From NCBI RefSeq assembly GCF_030272615.1, contig NC_081406.1, positions 242,847,218 to 242,911,217 on the forward strand: a stretch of 64,000 bases of DNA, in the 5' to 3' direction. This DNA comes from Cryptomeria japonica (lineage: Eukaryota > Streptophyta > Pinopsida > Cupressales > Cupressaceae). Every line of letters starts with the position of its first letter. Within the stretch, counting starts at the first letter, position 1. The notes under the pieces were generated by a model. That model was given only the letters and a program-made list of their open reading frames with translations. It did no database searches and was not told where the DNA came from. Positions 1 through 11,667 of this stretch are shown piece by piece. The translations under genes and the position numbers were made by a program.

Positions 1-3000
1 GCCTTAGCAACAGGTAGAATTACTTGTAAATCACCTATTTTTTATAATATTCTATGATCCCTTACACCTTTTTGTGAAAGGAAATAAATAGTTAATAACA
101 AAATACTAGCTTCAATATAAACATTCTTTTATGAAATATTTGTAGCCAATAAATATTGTGAAAGGAAATAAATATGTTACAAAATCAATTATAATGGGAT
201 AGCAAGACAAAATCCATGTCAAGCAAAATCCAACCATGTGAAGTCCAACCTCCTACATTGTCTATAAATCAAACTAAGTTGTATTCTCATCATAGGCATC
301 ACACACGAGTCAATTCACTATTTTGACCTAAATTTGCATTCATTTTGTGGTCAGCTTAAACATATTTCTTCTCATTGTTTTATAAGAATGAGTTAGCCTA
401 TGTTATGTGATACGGATCTCATATTTGCAATCTATTGCTAGGGATGATCCTAAAACTGTGTATACTATAAAATAGCAGATCTCCTAGATGTTGTGGTTTG
501 TGTTCCTAAGTTTGGTACAATATCTTTCCTTTTGAGCATAGGCTTTTTTGTTGTGAGAAAGAACCCAATATGCAAGATTCCTACTTATTCCTATTCTAGT
601 TCAACATTACAATTTAGTGGATGCAAGATGCAATCCTTGATATAGATGTGTGAAATCATATTTCAAGTGTGTATGCTCAAGGATAGTGATTTGTACATGG
701 CCTCATTATGATTGATTATATGATCTTTTTGTGTGTGCAATTACTAAGTTGAAAACCTAATAGGGTGACTTAGTGGAGGCTTGTGACAAAAAGCTACAAG
801 GGTGCCACCAAGTTAGTAGAGTTGTGATCACCACTCTTTACCAATGTGTTTTGGTACTTCCTATTTAGGGGCCCATATGTTGTTCTCTACTCTTTCCTCC
901 ACTAGTGGGTATTCACTTTCTCCTCTCTCATTTATGAAGGGTAAACTTGTAACTTGTGCTTTAATTTGAGTGATGCTTCAAAGCAATGATATGGTGAAGA
1001 GTTGATGTTGTTGAGGACTTGTGTCATCTTCTTTAGAGATGCATTGTGATGTAGATAGAATTTTGATGCTACTTGTGTGCATTGTAATGCATATTTGTTT
1101 AAGTTGTAGATTAGAGGGTGTTACAAATTGATTGTGTTAAACCTATTGTAAATTCTAATTGTGTGTGTGTGCCTTAGTTGCATTTTTGTGAGTGGCTAGG
1201 TTGCATTTGATGATGATGTTGCATATTGTCAATGTTGCCTTGTCTGTTTTGAGTAAATAATATGTTGGGATTGCTTGATTGCATGATTTAAGAGTTGCAT
1301 TTTTGTGATCATCAATTGTTGGCTAGAGTTTAAAATTTTCTTGATTGATGCACTTGTTGAGTTGGTACATTCCAGTTGGCTCATGGATGCCTTGTAACAC
1401 CCTAAATTATGGTTGTTAAATTCTTGTTGGTGACGATGACATTGATCTTGCACTTAATGCATGTGATGCTTGCACCAAATGATTTATTACAAATTTTGAT
1501 TGGTAGATAGTGGACATGCCCTTATTCCTCCTAAATGTGAATCTATTTGATTTGATTGCACTCATGTTTGCACCTAATGATCACTTGTGGCTACCTTAAC
1601 CAACATTGTTGCTTGATAGTTTGGTTTAATGTCACAAGTGGGCTAACACATATTTTCAAGTAAATTCAATGATAATTCAAAGTTGATTTAGAGTGAATAG
1701 TTGGAGAGTACTCATATTGTCTGCTTGTGGATTGCCTAGTTTTTATGCAAAAGTCGGATTTGGAGATTGGTCGTTTTGATATATATTAAACTTGCTTTAG
1801 ATGTCGACATGGAATGGCCTTAGAGACAATGAGAGTTGAGTCAATCCCATGCATTTAATTCTACTGTATTTGGACATTAATTACACCATTTTTAGTAGAG
1901 ATGGTCATTGGAAATGCTTAATGCATCATGATATTGGAGTGAGCATTAGTGATGACTGACTAATGGATAGTCAACATTTGAGCTGATCATTTTTATTGGA
2001 GAGTGACTACATTGATGATTGTGAGTGCAAATTCACCATTTTTCGAGATGGCTCTACATAGTAATAGAAAGGCCATCACGTTGGAAAGTGACATTTGTGA
2101 ATGTGTCACCTATATTTGTCGTTTAACAAGATCAAGGAATGCAATCATTCGAGTAGCTACTTGATGGCCATATCAAAAGCCAAGTCATCATATTTTGAGG
2201 TTTGACGGTTTTTTTTGGAAGTTGCAAATTTTTTTAGCATTGACATGAGCCTTGATTGGGTTGAGAATTTTTGATAACAAGACTGGTTAATCCACAAATG
2301 TATTAGTGTAGTTGTACATAATATTTGCTTCTTATTTTTGGAATTTCTTAGTTAATATGTACTTTAATTATACATATTTTTCTTCTTAGCACATCATGAT
2401 GATGTAGATCCATTGAAATACTCACTTGTGGCTTAGCTTGAGACTTAAGATTACATAGGGTTTGTTAGAGATAAACCTAAATCAAATTATTTGGAAATTA
2501 CTATTTTAATGTACTAAATGTGTGGTTATTGTAAACGGAACCGACCACTACATTTTAATGTTTATTGATATTCAAGACCTTTCTTTGATTCAACACACCC
2601 TTTAGTGGTTTCCCTTGAGAAAGGAAAACTACAATTGGGGAACAAATTAAAAGAGGAAATCAATATGCTAAGTTGATGTATAAAACAAAATTGCTACGAA
2701 GTCTTTGCCTGTATACAGCTGTCAACAGAGATTTGTACAACATTAAACTATACACATAAAATTCACACACATATATAACTTCTTTCTAGTACTTAATATG
2801 TTACTAGTAAATCTTAAAAGCTTGCCATTTACATAGTATATATTTAATTCTTGCAAGTGAAAATGTAAAGCCCATTCTATACAAACAGAACTCCATTTTT
2901 CAAAATGAATTTGTAAATGAAAAACATTCCATCCATGCATGGAAGGTATCTATATATATTATATATTATATATTGAAAACTAATTTCAAATATGATATTA

Positions 3001-3296
3001 ATTCTGAAAGACTAGATTCTGAAATCTTTGCCCTCCTTGCCTCTTCCAGGGCTACAGTTAGAATTGTTTCAACATTAGTTATAACTAGTTGAAATTACAA
3101 TAATTGATTGTAAGCAACCAGCGACAACGAGAATCCATAGAAAATTAACATCAGGGTATTGCAGGCAAATGGATTCTGCTGGAATGACACTGCATAAATA
3201 GTGCGACATAAAAATGACAATATATGCATCTCTTTATCTGCACTGAGCTATGGTGTTATCTTGCACAATTATGATTGTGCTCTATGCTTGTCTTTT
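1..3296. other. AT-rich intergenic DNA, no gene recognised
   Basis: This stretch lies beyond the stop codon of the minus-strand host gene. I found no exon-like ORF with splice sites and no retroelement domain on either strand. A short TA-rich tract sits near 2947-2975. Near 3263-3280 a short inverted repeat (GCACAAT and ATTGTGC arms) falls in what would be the 3' untranslated region of the gene. Nothing else is supported. Confidence 0.5.
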
Positions 3297-6200
3297 TTAG
3301 TTCAGACTCTCACACCAGGCAGAAATTGTCTTGACCAACTTTCTAATGTCATTTAGAGCCGCACCTTTAAAACTCTGAGCAACAGCATCAGCTGGAGTGT
3401 ACAAGTCACCTACTTGCCAGTTTAAGTCCTGTGAATGTGTTAATCCATACATTAGTCTCTCAAGAGAGAAAAAATTATAAAGAATTTATATTAACTAAAA
3501 ACTTAAAACGAGGTCTATGAATAAAAAATATGATATAAACAATCTATAAGATTCTGAATGTCTCATCCAATGCTTGGTGCAGAAAAAGTCGAATTGGCCT
3601 AAAGTAGATGATCAATGAACACCTTGTTTCACTTCTTAACAAACTATAGGCAGCTGATGAGTAGAATTTTAAACCCTATATGGATGCATCTATTTCTTGT
3701 GATGAAGCCAAAAATTTTCTTTCTAATGGTGTGATGAGCACTTAAAGGAATAAATCTTGCCTCTCCCTATGAAAGAATCCTAGGCGAGTCTATACAGATA
3801 AATTCATTATAAAAGATGAATATTATTGATAGATAATGGGGCTCATTTAAATTGAAAAATTTCTCTCCCTTATTTATAATACCATATATTTTAGAGGCTT
3901 GGATATATTTTGTAGGAAATTTATTTCAGCTGATCGTTATAATTAATTTAGACTGAAATCACAATTCCTCACTCTATACACTTATTCCTCTAACAAGTTT
4001 TCTAATGTGCAATCTAACTATATTGTAACTGTTTTGGTGTAACAGTACTCATTACACATGAATGCATAATTTTCATTAAGTATGGTCTTTAAACAATTGA
4101 AGAGTTCTATCAGAAATGTTGGCAGTGCCCATCCTCTATAAATCATTATACCAGAAAGAACCTTGCTGAGACAACCACTATTTGCAAGCTCAGCTAGCAA
4201 AATCTCGTTTAATCTTAAGGGAATGCCGATGACATGTTATCTCTCCAAGAAAAATGATCTGGGATACCTTTAAAACTCTCCAGAGAAAACGTTGGTGACA
4301 CTCATTTTGAGACCATGCAAATGCATATCCAAAGTAAATCACATGAAATAGGAGAGCACGTGATATATTGTAGAGGATACAAATGAAGAAACTGAAATCT
4401 CCTCCACAAAGATATTGGCTACAACACGCCCAAGTTTTCTTTCAAATCAGAGCCTACCTTTTTATTTCTTTGTTTTATTTTCAGGGTGTAAATGGTTTTA
4501 TTTTTGTATTTATTTGGGTTTATTTCTGGGTCTGGCTGTGAGACAATTTCTCATACTGAAGAAGATACTGTCATTGATATTATAGCTGGTTCTATAATAT
4601 CAATGACAGTATCTTCTTCAATCTTCATTTGCTCTTCCTTTGGAAGCACATGAGTGCATTCAACACCATCACTAGCTCCATAAGAAACATCAAGAGATTC
4701 ATCATGCACAACCTCAATTACTATTTTTTCATCTTCTTCCGACATTGGTCTCAAGGACAAATAATTGTTGAACTTCTGAACCCATGATCTAGAAGAACAC
4801 TTATCATTACCATCAAAGTGGGCTAGAGTAACCTTTCCAAGAGCTTGTTGATAGTCTCTCGGAACATGAGGGCGGTTATCATATCTTCTACCTCTCTTCA
4901 TCTTTTGATTCATGAACTGGTCCAAAGTGAGGATATTCCAGATCTCAGCAGGAAGGGAAGCATACTCCATGTAACTATTCCTTATTTCATCCACTGTTGG
5001 TATCTCAATTTCAACTTGAGGCACTTCCTTGGGTAGGAAGACGGGTTGCAAAGGTCTTGAAACTGACCCTCCAGGTGTTCCTCCATTGTTGCTCCCACGG
5101 TTACTCCCGTTTCTATTTCCTCTAGGGTTATTATAAATTCTAGCTTCAGGTCCATTAGTGGGCTGATTAGGAGTCCCACCATAATCTGATTAAGTTTGGC
5201 CAGCAATTGGGACATCATGTCCATTATAGTTTCAAACTTTCTTTCCACTCTAGCAACAGGAGCCTCATTTTGTTCTACAGTTCTCTCGGCCTCTTTGTTT
5301 CTCAAATCCTCTGAAAAGGTCTCTTCAGCTGGCACTGCAGAAATCTGATATTGTTGTCTCCTTTGTTCTTTGTTATAGTAACATATGTCTCTGTCACTCA
5401 TGGAGAATTCTGATCACTCTGAATTCACAGGCTAACAGGAAAACCAGCTATGATACCACTATAATATGCTCCTTAATTTTTTTCAATTATTTCAATTTAC
5501 AATCAACACAAACACCCGTTAGGGTTAGAAAATGAAATCCAATACTGTTGAAAGTAACCCTTTCTACCTTTTGATCATCGAGAGCACAATCTAGGAGGGT
5601 GAGAGCATATAATGTTGAGGGGATCGTTAGATGCAAGAAACTGAAATTGATTACAATACTTGGGCAGCAAGCCAGCCCCTTCCACTTTTCAGCGGGATAA
5701 TGAGAATACTGAAAGATCACTTGGCGGTAAACCAACCAAGGACAAGCCAAGAAACTGAAGTAGCAATCACTCAACTGCTTATCTAGCGAGAGGACTAGAA
5801 ATGAAATTACAATCAACTCTATCACTTATGCAGCGGGAGGACAGTATTACAATTTTCAAAGTAGGCGGCAAAGCCAACCTCTTCCACTTATGAAGTGGGA
5901 CTAAGAGCAATGATTCAATTATATAGCTATTAGTACTACTAACCAACTTTACAATGCATAACATGGATTACAAATTAAGAGAAATCACTATCCCAAAGAT
6001 AGGTGGCAAGGCTAGCCTCTTCCACTTTGCAGTGGGTCTAAGAAAGATCAATAGAAATTGTTGTTAGTACTAGTACCAGCATTACAATATGAATCATAGA
6101 AGATAAGAATGAAGAACCAACAACTGCAAACAATTACCAAGATCTTTCTCTCTACTCCAAAAAACCCACACTCTCTAAAACCAACTCCACACAAGAAAGA

Positions 6201-8759
6201 CACTCCAAAATCAAAAATCTCTAAATTTGATATATTCCCAACACGCTGAAAACACATAAACTAGCAGGCTAAGAACTCACTAATTTACTCATAACTCTTT
6301 CCACACTCTTTAGAATCACTTCCAAACAGATGCAAATGAGAGATACAATGATGGCGATAAGGATGGAAATGAAAGACATCAACTAACAATGCCCAAACCC
6401 ATGGCACGCAACCCAAAGCACTCCCAACATAAAGCGTTTATAAAAGAAAACTTTGACTTGCATAATAAAATTCAATACTCCAAGAAAACCAACGAAAACT
6501 TACAAGATGAATTGCTCATGGCATAGGAAATGAATGAGAAAATACCCAAAACAAACAGACACTTGAGCAGGAAGATATGACTGAAAATCAACTACAGCCA
6601 CTCCAAAAACCAGCAAACTAAACACACCCAACACACCAAAAATTGAAAATCTCTCAATCACTTCGATCAGCACAATCTATCTCTCTGGATGAGAGATAGT
6701 CACAAATAATCAGCTAGGCACTGTCTTTCAAGTGCGAAACTAATGGTTGCTAGGAAACTCTCAACTTCGAAGCTCAACTCTGGCACCAATTCGGTAGCAC
6801 TTCATTACAAATATTCATGGATACCAAAAAACAAGAGCCCAACACTCTTATTTATAGATTTTGAAGGCTTAAATTCAAATTTAAATGGCGCCAAATTCCC
6901 CTTATTTCACTTTCATTTCATTTCATGACACCCTCCCCCCTTAAATCGAACTTTTGGAGATAATTTAAGGTGTATAAAATAATAATAATAATATAATTGA
7001 ACTTTGACGCCCCATCTCAATGTCTCCTAGTCGCACTTTTTTGAAGGTCACCAAGTTATAAAATAATAACATTAAACATAAAATACACTAATCCTTGGCG
7101 CCACTTGACTTAGGAAATAAAAAATAATACTTCTCCCTTCCTAAGTCATCCAACCAAATATTAAAACCTCAAGCTAAGGTATTAATATATATCAAAATTA
7201 CTTCTCAAATACTGATTATTGCCAAAATGAGCTGGGGATTGAAATGTTGGAAATCACCAAAACTGAACTGAGTTGGAGGTCTCAACTTAACTGCTAAAAG
7301 TAGTCATCTGAGTGAACACAGAATCCTGCCCAAAATAATATTGCCGGATATAGCCACTAAGCTGAGCTACAAAACCCCTGCCAGAAATAGTACTTACTCT
7401 AAATAGCATATTGCCAAAAATAGTAAGTGTTTCCAAAGTGATTTTTACCACATTCTGAGCCGCTGCCAAACTTAGTAAAAATAGTAAGTTCTAAAAAGGT
7501 CCTCAGATTGAAATTGCATGTTATACCATAGTAGAATTCACAAAAACCCAGAAAACCTAGAGAACTCAACTGCTTCTACCTCCACTTACTAAAAATAGTA
7601 AGTCAATCAAACTCCATAACTTGCTATGCATGTACCCTCACTACAAAGCTTTCTGAAAACCCAGAAGGAATCTAGAACCCAAACTGACAAATTCCAACAT
7701 GCAAGCCTTCGAAAATGCATAAATGTCCTCCCAAAGGTAGGAAACACTAATTTCTGCTTCCGACTAGCCCATGGGTCTCCAGAATAAGCTAACGGTCCCC
7801 AAAACAAACTAGAGCGGAAAAGGGGACATTACAAAAGGTCTCAATTGAGTCGAATATTTGTTCCTCATAGTTTTGATTATTATTATTTAGATCCCTTTAA
7901 TGAGGTGAATTGTTCCATAATGCACAAAAGAATGATTAAAAGAAGTAGAATGTTATTCGATGAAGTAAGTAGGAATCACACTTCATTTAAAGAGCATAAC
8001 AACCAGAAGTTGTAAGCATCCCCTTACTGAATAATAATGCACAATACGGTTTTAAAAAGACATCCATGGAGAAGAAAAATCTAACATAGAAGAAATGGAA
8101 CTTAATATGATGCTTACCTGTCCACATGGTGTGAGATGGGTTCCATTCACTACTACTTTCGATAAAGTACCACCAATCTCATCAACACGAGGTCTTAAAA
8201 TTTCTTCAAGTTGGTCTGTTTCATCAATAGCATCAATGTTGAACTTAACCTGCATTTCATCATCAAAATCAGAAGGAAAGCAACATATGTACAAGAAAAC
8301 ATCTACCTTAAGAATATTAAAATTATAGTTTCAGGCAGGGATACAATTGCAAAGATTATACCAGCAATGTCCCTGAAACTCTATAACAGTTCCTGATGGT
8401 TTCCCGATTCTCTGAAGGTGTCGGTGTAAACTCCGATGTGCCTTGAGTGATCTAAGTATGTCATGAACATGTAATAATTTCAGGAAAATGAATATTTAAT
8501 AGCTTTCATGGAATTGCTAAATAAAGGAATCAAGCAAATAAAATACCTTCATTTTGTCAGAAATTCAAGTATGAACTGAAACCTTGTACAGACAAGAAGA
8601 GGACTCACCCATACAAGAACATGCAATATATCATAGACCTTACCTGATTCATGACTGAGGGTAGTTGCTCACTAAATCTAGTTAGTGATAATATTGCTTC
8701 TGGGTTATATTGTTCAAGCATTGGCCCTGCAGCTTCTATCATTGTCCTTAAAGCATCTC
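3297..8759 (-). CDS. DUF1350 family protein (alpha/beta-hydrolase-like), C-terminal four exons
   Basis: Four exons on the minus strand read as one frame: 8644-8759 (2 nt plus 38 codons), 8362-8451 (30 codons), 8118-8249 (44 codons) and 3297-3428 (43 codons plus TAA). All three introns are GT-AG: 192 bp, 112 bp and 4689 bp. The joined 155-residue tail carries blocks I associate with DUF1350 proteins of cyanobacteria and plastids: SEFTPTPSENR, a TLL/VKFNIDAIDET block, NGTHLTPCGQ, WQVGDLYTPADAVAQ and a final W-containing helix. Family members resemble alpha/beta hydrolases and are often predicted to be plastidial; their substrate is unknown to me. The N-terminal hydrolase core was not found up to 10 kb, where transposons begin, so upstream exons may lie beyond the window or be lost. 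No stop or frameshift occurs in the four exons, so this part looks intact. Exon structure is seen directly; the family name comes from remembered motifs. Confidence 0.8.
4557..4620. repeat. Perfect 29-bp inverted repeat with 6-bp spacer
   Basis: Arm 4557-4585 is the exact reverse complement of arm 4592-4620, separated by CTGGTT. It lies at the truncated end of the intronic gag fragment. Confidence 0.9.
4741..5401 (-). pseudogene. Chromovirus gag fragment
   Basis: Two overlapping minus-strand frames match the start of the Y gag: MSDRDICYYN-type start, PVEETFSE-like block, MMDMMSQ-like helix, EYASLPAEIWNILTLDQFM block, then DYQQALGKVTLAHFDG and WVQKFNNYLSL. A frameshift near 5030 separates the two halves. 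Similarity to the Y gag stops after the PMSEEDE block, where Y continues with the helical core including the REWW motif. The remainder down to 4551 is unrelated sequence, so the element was truncated here. Confidence 0.7.
5447..5458 (-). promoter_or_regulatory. tRNA-iMet primer-binding site (degenerate)
   Basis: The minus strand reads TGGTATCATAGC, one change from TGGTATCAGAGC, which is complementary to the 3' end of plant initiator methionine tRNA. It sits one base from the LTR end, as in elements Y and Z. Confidence 0.75.
5460..7833 (-). repeat. 5' LTR of the intronic chromovirus fragment
   Basis: About 2.37 kb. It starts TGTAATGTCCCC (at 7833, minus strand) and ends just before the primer site. 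On the plus strand, 6843-6856 shows the reverse of the CTATAAATAAGAG TATA region found in the Y LTR. Several copies of an AGTAAG/CTTACT inverted motif lie at 7300-7610. Diverged tandem segments of the kind found near the LTR end of Y (CTTCCAC plus GGCGGCAAAGCC) lie at 5660-6050. Confidence 0.75.
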
Positions 8760-10026
8760 CTGTCAAGGTAAAGCTTTACGTCTTGTCAGCAGTCTTGCAC
8801 CATTGTACTTTAAACATAAATTCTAGAATGTGTTACAAAGAAATGTCTTTACCAATATATGAAAGAAGAAATTAACACTTCCAATATTTGAAGTCAGTAT
8901 GAATTCAAAATAATGACTTCTACAAACAAAACTAAGTCAAGAAAAACACAAACCACAAAAGAGATTATGAAACACACACCCAAAAAAACATTAGAGCAAG
9001 AGAAAATTCAAACAATACTATTTTATTGATGATGGATTTTAAAAAAAAGAAGCTTTCCTAATTCTAGTTATCAACTTTAGAGTGCTGGAATTAAAAAAAT
9101 TTAACAGGTTTTTTAACGAATCGATGTAACCACTAGCTGTTTCCTGCAAATAACAAGAAGCACAATCCAATTTGACGGAAGGCATTGTCATAGTGACATA
9201 GAGGGATAGACAAACAAGATTATGGATACTAAGATCATTCTCTCCAAAATATTTGTTCTTTCTTAAGCACAACGTAGAGGATTTATCTCATCTCACAAGC
9301 AAGTTGAATAAGAGAGTAACTTCTTTCAATCATTTTGTGTATAATTGCATTCTTAAAGGTGCTTTCCCTAAAGGAATCACACCATTATGAATGGAGCAAA
9401 AAACTTTAAATCTTTAATGTAGAACAATCAAGAGTAGTGAGGTTATGGCCCCATACAATTATCACAAAGGGTTGTGATTGGTAAGAAGGATGGATGACAG
9501 CATTTAATTTATTTTCTCTGCTACAACTATATCAAGAGTCGTGCAGTTGGGTTAGAAAATCCAGTCAATATTTTTTAATAAAATATGCAATTAATATTAA
9601 TCACTTTCAACTGTAATACTCAAAATATTATTGAATAAGAACAACACAATAAACTTCTCAAGTAAACTCTGAATCTGCAAGCAAATAATAATAGATATCT
9701 TCCCCAAACTTGAAACTCACACCCACAACTGAAAGCAATACATAAATAATAACAAATTGTAGACAATTTTTGACTTATTGTTGATGACTCAACTTTTGAT
9801 ATCCCTTTAATATTCACCAAATATGTAAAAAGGCAACCTAGCAACTCATACGAGTCCACCCTTATTAACCCAACAGCTGATAAAGTCAGCGATCCCATTT
9901 TTTTTACTTGTAAGGTATCAACCTTGTCTCCAAAATACCATGCAATCCTTCTAAACTTTAAACGTTTCCCATATTAAGTCATATGGATAGCAAGGAGATG
10001 GGCAATTAACTTTAGAAAAAGATACA
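8760..10026. other. AT-rich intron or flank of the host gene, nothing recognised
   Basis: This is upstream (minus-strand sense) of the first recognised DUF1350 exon. The ORF-like stretches at 9039-9272 and 9620-9898 were examined for splice sites and family motifs, and neither gives a phase-compatible exon. No transposon domain was seen. Confidence 0.45.
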
Positions 10027-10240
10027 TGTTGGTATATTCCACCATTGTCCATCCGTGCATAGTTTGTTTCTCATTTGTTTTGATTTGCTATTGTCTTGTA
10101 GTGTATTTAGGAATTGATTTGGTAATTTGTTGAACCCGTGCAAACACATGGGTTATCTCCTATATTCTTTCTATAAATACATGATTACAATGTAAAAGAG
10201 ATCAATTTGATGGCTCTACAAAACTTAATATGGTACAGAT
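10027..10240 (+). repeat. Copia LTR remnant with TATA box
   Basis: It starts TGTTGGTATATTCC, a normal copia LTR start. TATAAATACATG lies near 10182, followed by a TTACAATGTAAAAG leader. It runs directly into the middle of gag, so the LTR end, the primer site and the gag start are deleted. Confidence 0.55.
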
Positions 10241-10780
10241 GCATGGGACAAGCTAAAGACAGTGTATGAGGTGAAGAATCAGAATCAGATCCTAAATTTG
10301 GAGAGTCAGCTTCATAGTCTTAAGATGAAGAATGGAGAACATTTAGCTTCTCGAAAGGATTGCAAAGTTGAGATCCTTAAAAGCATTGGGAGAAAGACTA
10401 AGGATGCAGTTTTGGTGCCTATTGTTTTATTGGCACTACCATCCAGATACAAAGTGTTTGTGACAACTTTGAATGTCACGGAAACGACACCCGCTTTTGA
10501 GAAGCTTGTCAATTTACTTCAAAAAGAAGAGTCTATCAGCAATGATCATAGTGAGGAGGATCATGCCATGACATCACGTCATAAAGGCAAGGAGACTATG
10601 CAGCAATTCAATATACCTTCCAAATCTAGAAATTTCTCCAGACCTCAGAAGAAGTGTCCAATCTGTGATAGAGTTGGACAAGTTGTGAAAAATTGTTGGT
10701 ACAACTCCTTCACCAAAGGAGCCTCCAACAAACCACCTCAAAAGAAGCCATTTCAACGTGACAAACCTCGGTGGGAGTAG
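10241..10780 (+). pseudogene. Copia gag (N-terminus missing)
   Basis: The frame opens with DAWDKLKTVYE, a block typical of plant copia gag (UBN2/retrotran_gag_2 type), and continues through LPSRYKVFVTTLN. The nucleocapsid knuckle CPICDRVGQVVKNC is degenerate because the histidine position is valine. An in-frame TAG at 10778-10780 separates gag from protease. The capsid N-terminus is lost at the junction with the LTR remnant. Confidence 0.8.
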
Positions 10781-11222
10781 AAGAACAAACAAAAGCAAGA
10801 AAGCAATTTTGCTGAAGTAGATGATTCTCCGGAAGAGGAATACGTGCTGTCAGCCCACACTTCAGAAGATGGTTCACAATCCACCTCAATATGGTATGTG
10901 GACTCTGATGCAACAAAGTACATGACGGGACAGAAGAAGTGGTTTCTCACATTGAAACCTCATCATGGTATAGTCACTCTTGGAGATAATACTGTCCATG
11001 ACATTTAAGGTATTGGTGACATCTCTTTACAGTTTGGCATACATAAGTGTAGATTTACTAATGTTTTGTATGTGCCAGGACTTACCAAAAATCTTCTTCC
11101 TATTAATCAATTTCTTGATGATAATCTTAGGATTGAATTTGATTAAAATCAAGATAAAAATGTTTGTCTTATCAAAGATAAGTCTAAGCATGCCAAGATT
11201 GTTGCTAGTGCTATTGAGGTTG
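10781..11222 (+). pseudogene. Copia protease and start of the pre-integrase region
   Basis: The frame continues from gag after the stop. WYVDSDATKYMTG is the copia aspartic protease motif, with the usual DSGAT changed to DSDAT. LYVPGLTKNLLPINQ follows, a conserved copia block. In-frame stops occur near 11006 and 11144. The segment ends at GGTTG, the target duplication of unit B. Confidence 0.82.
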
Positions 11223-11667
11223 TGTTGTGACGTTTTCACACATCGCCCCATTGCAAATGGGGACCCATGTTTTTTGCTCCTTTTGTTCGTTTTCGCTTTG
11301 CTTTTTTAGGGTTTTGTTAGTTTGTTAGTTGTCTGGATTTAGGGTCAAGCCTTAGGGTTTTAATTACCGTCTTTTCGGGCCAGAATCCAGTCAGTTTTGA
11401 GAGCTTTTTGAATTTCCTTTTCTAGAATGCAAATTTTGAATGCAATGAATTCGCCAGAATGGTCTAATTTTCAATTGGAATGTTGATGCAGAGCTTAAAT
11501 TTGTCTAAGTGTTGAAGATGAAATGTGATTTTTTTGTCCAATTGAATATTTTTGACCAAATTTTGACTTTTTTGAATTTTGATCCTAGGCATTTCAAATG
11601 ATTTGTTTTCGCCTTGTGAAGTGATAAAATGTGTAAAATCATGATATTTTGGCCTGTAGGAGCAAAA

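Larger units (their letters stand above)
4551..7833 (-). mobile_element. Truncated Ty3/gypsy chromovirus (5' LTR plus partial gag) in an intron
   Basis: Read on the minus strand this is a 5' LTR (7833 down to 5460), an initiator-Met primer site, and a partial gag that stops abruptly near 4740. Pol and the 3' LTR are absent. LTR landmarks match element Y at 32821: the TGTAATGTCCCC start, a CTATAAATAAGAG TATA segment, the repeated TTACTATTTTTAGTAAG hairpin and the primer-site junction. It lies wholly inside the last intron of the DUF1350 gene, antisense to Y and sense to the gene. It is a decayed, non-autonomous relic. Confidence 0.82.

Noticed and set aside
4551-5051. 166-codon minus-strand ORF as an intact gene in the intron
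   Set aside because: It is the end of a truncated gag; its last residues come from the fold-back and unrelated DNA.
9039-9272. Possible upstream exon of the DUF1350 gene after a TTGCAG acceptor near 9146
   Set aside because: No donor gives a stop-free exon in the phase needed by the exon at 8644-8759, and the residues do not match the family.
9620-9898. Minus-strand ORF of 92 codons as a host gene
   Set aside because: Cys/Leu-rich chance composition, no domain and no splice support.
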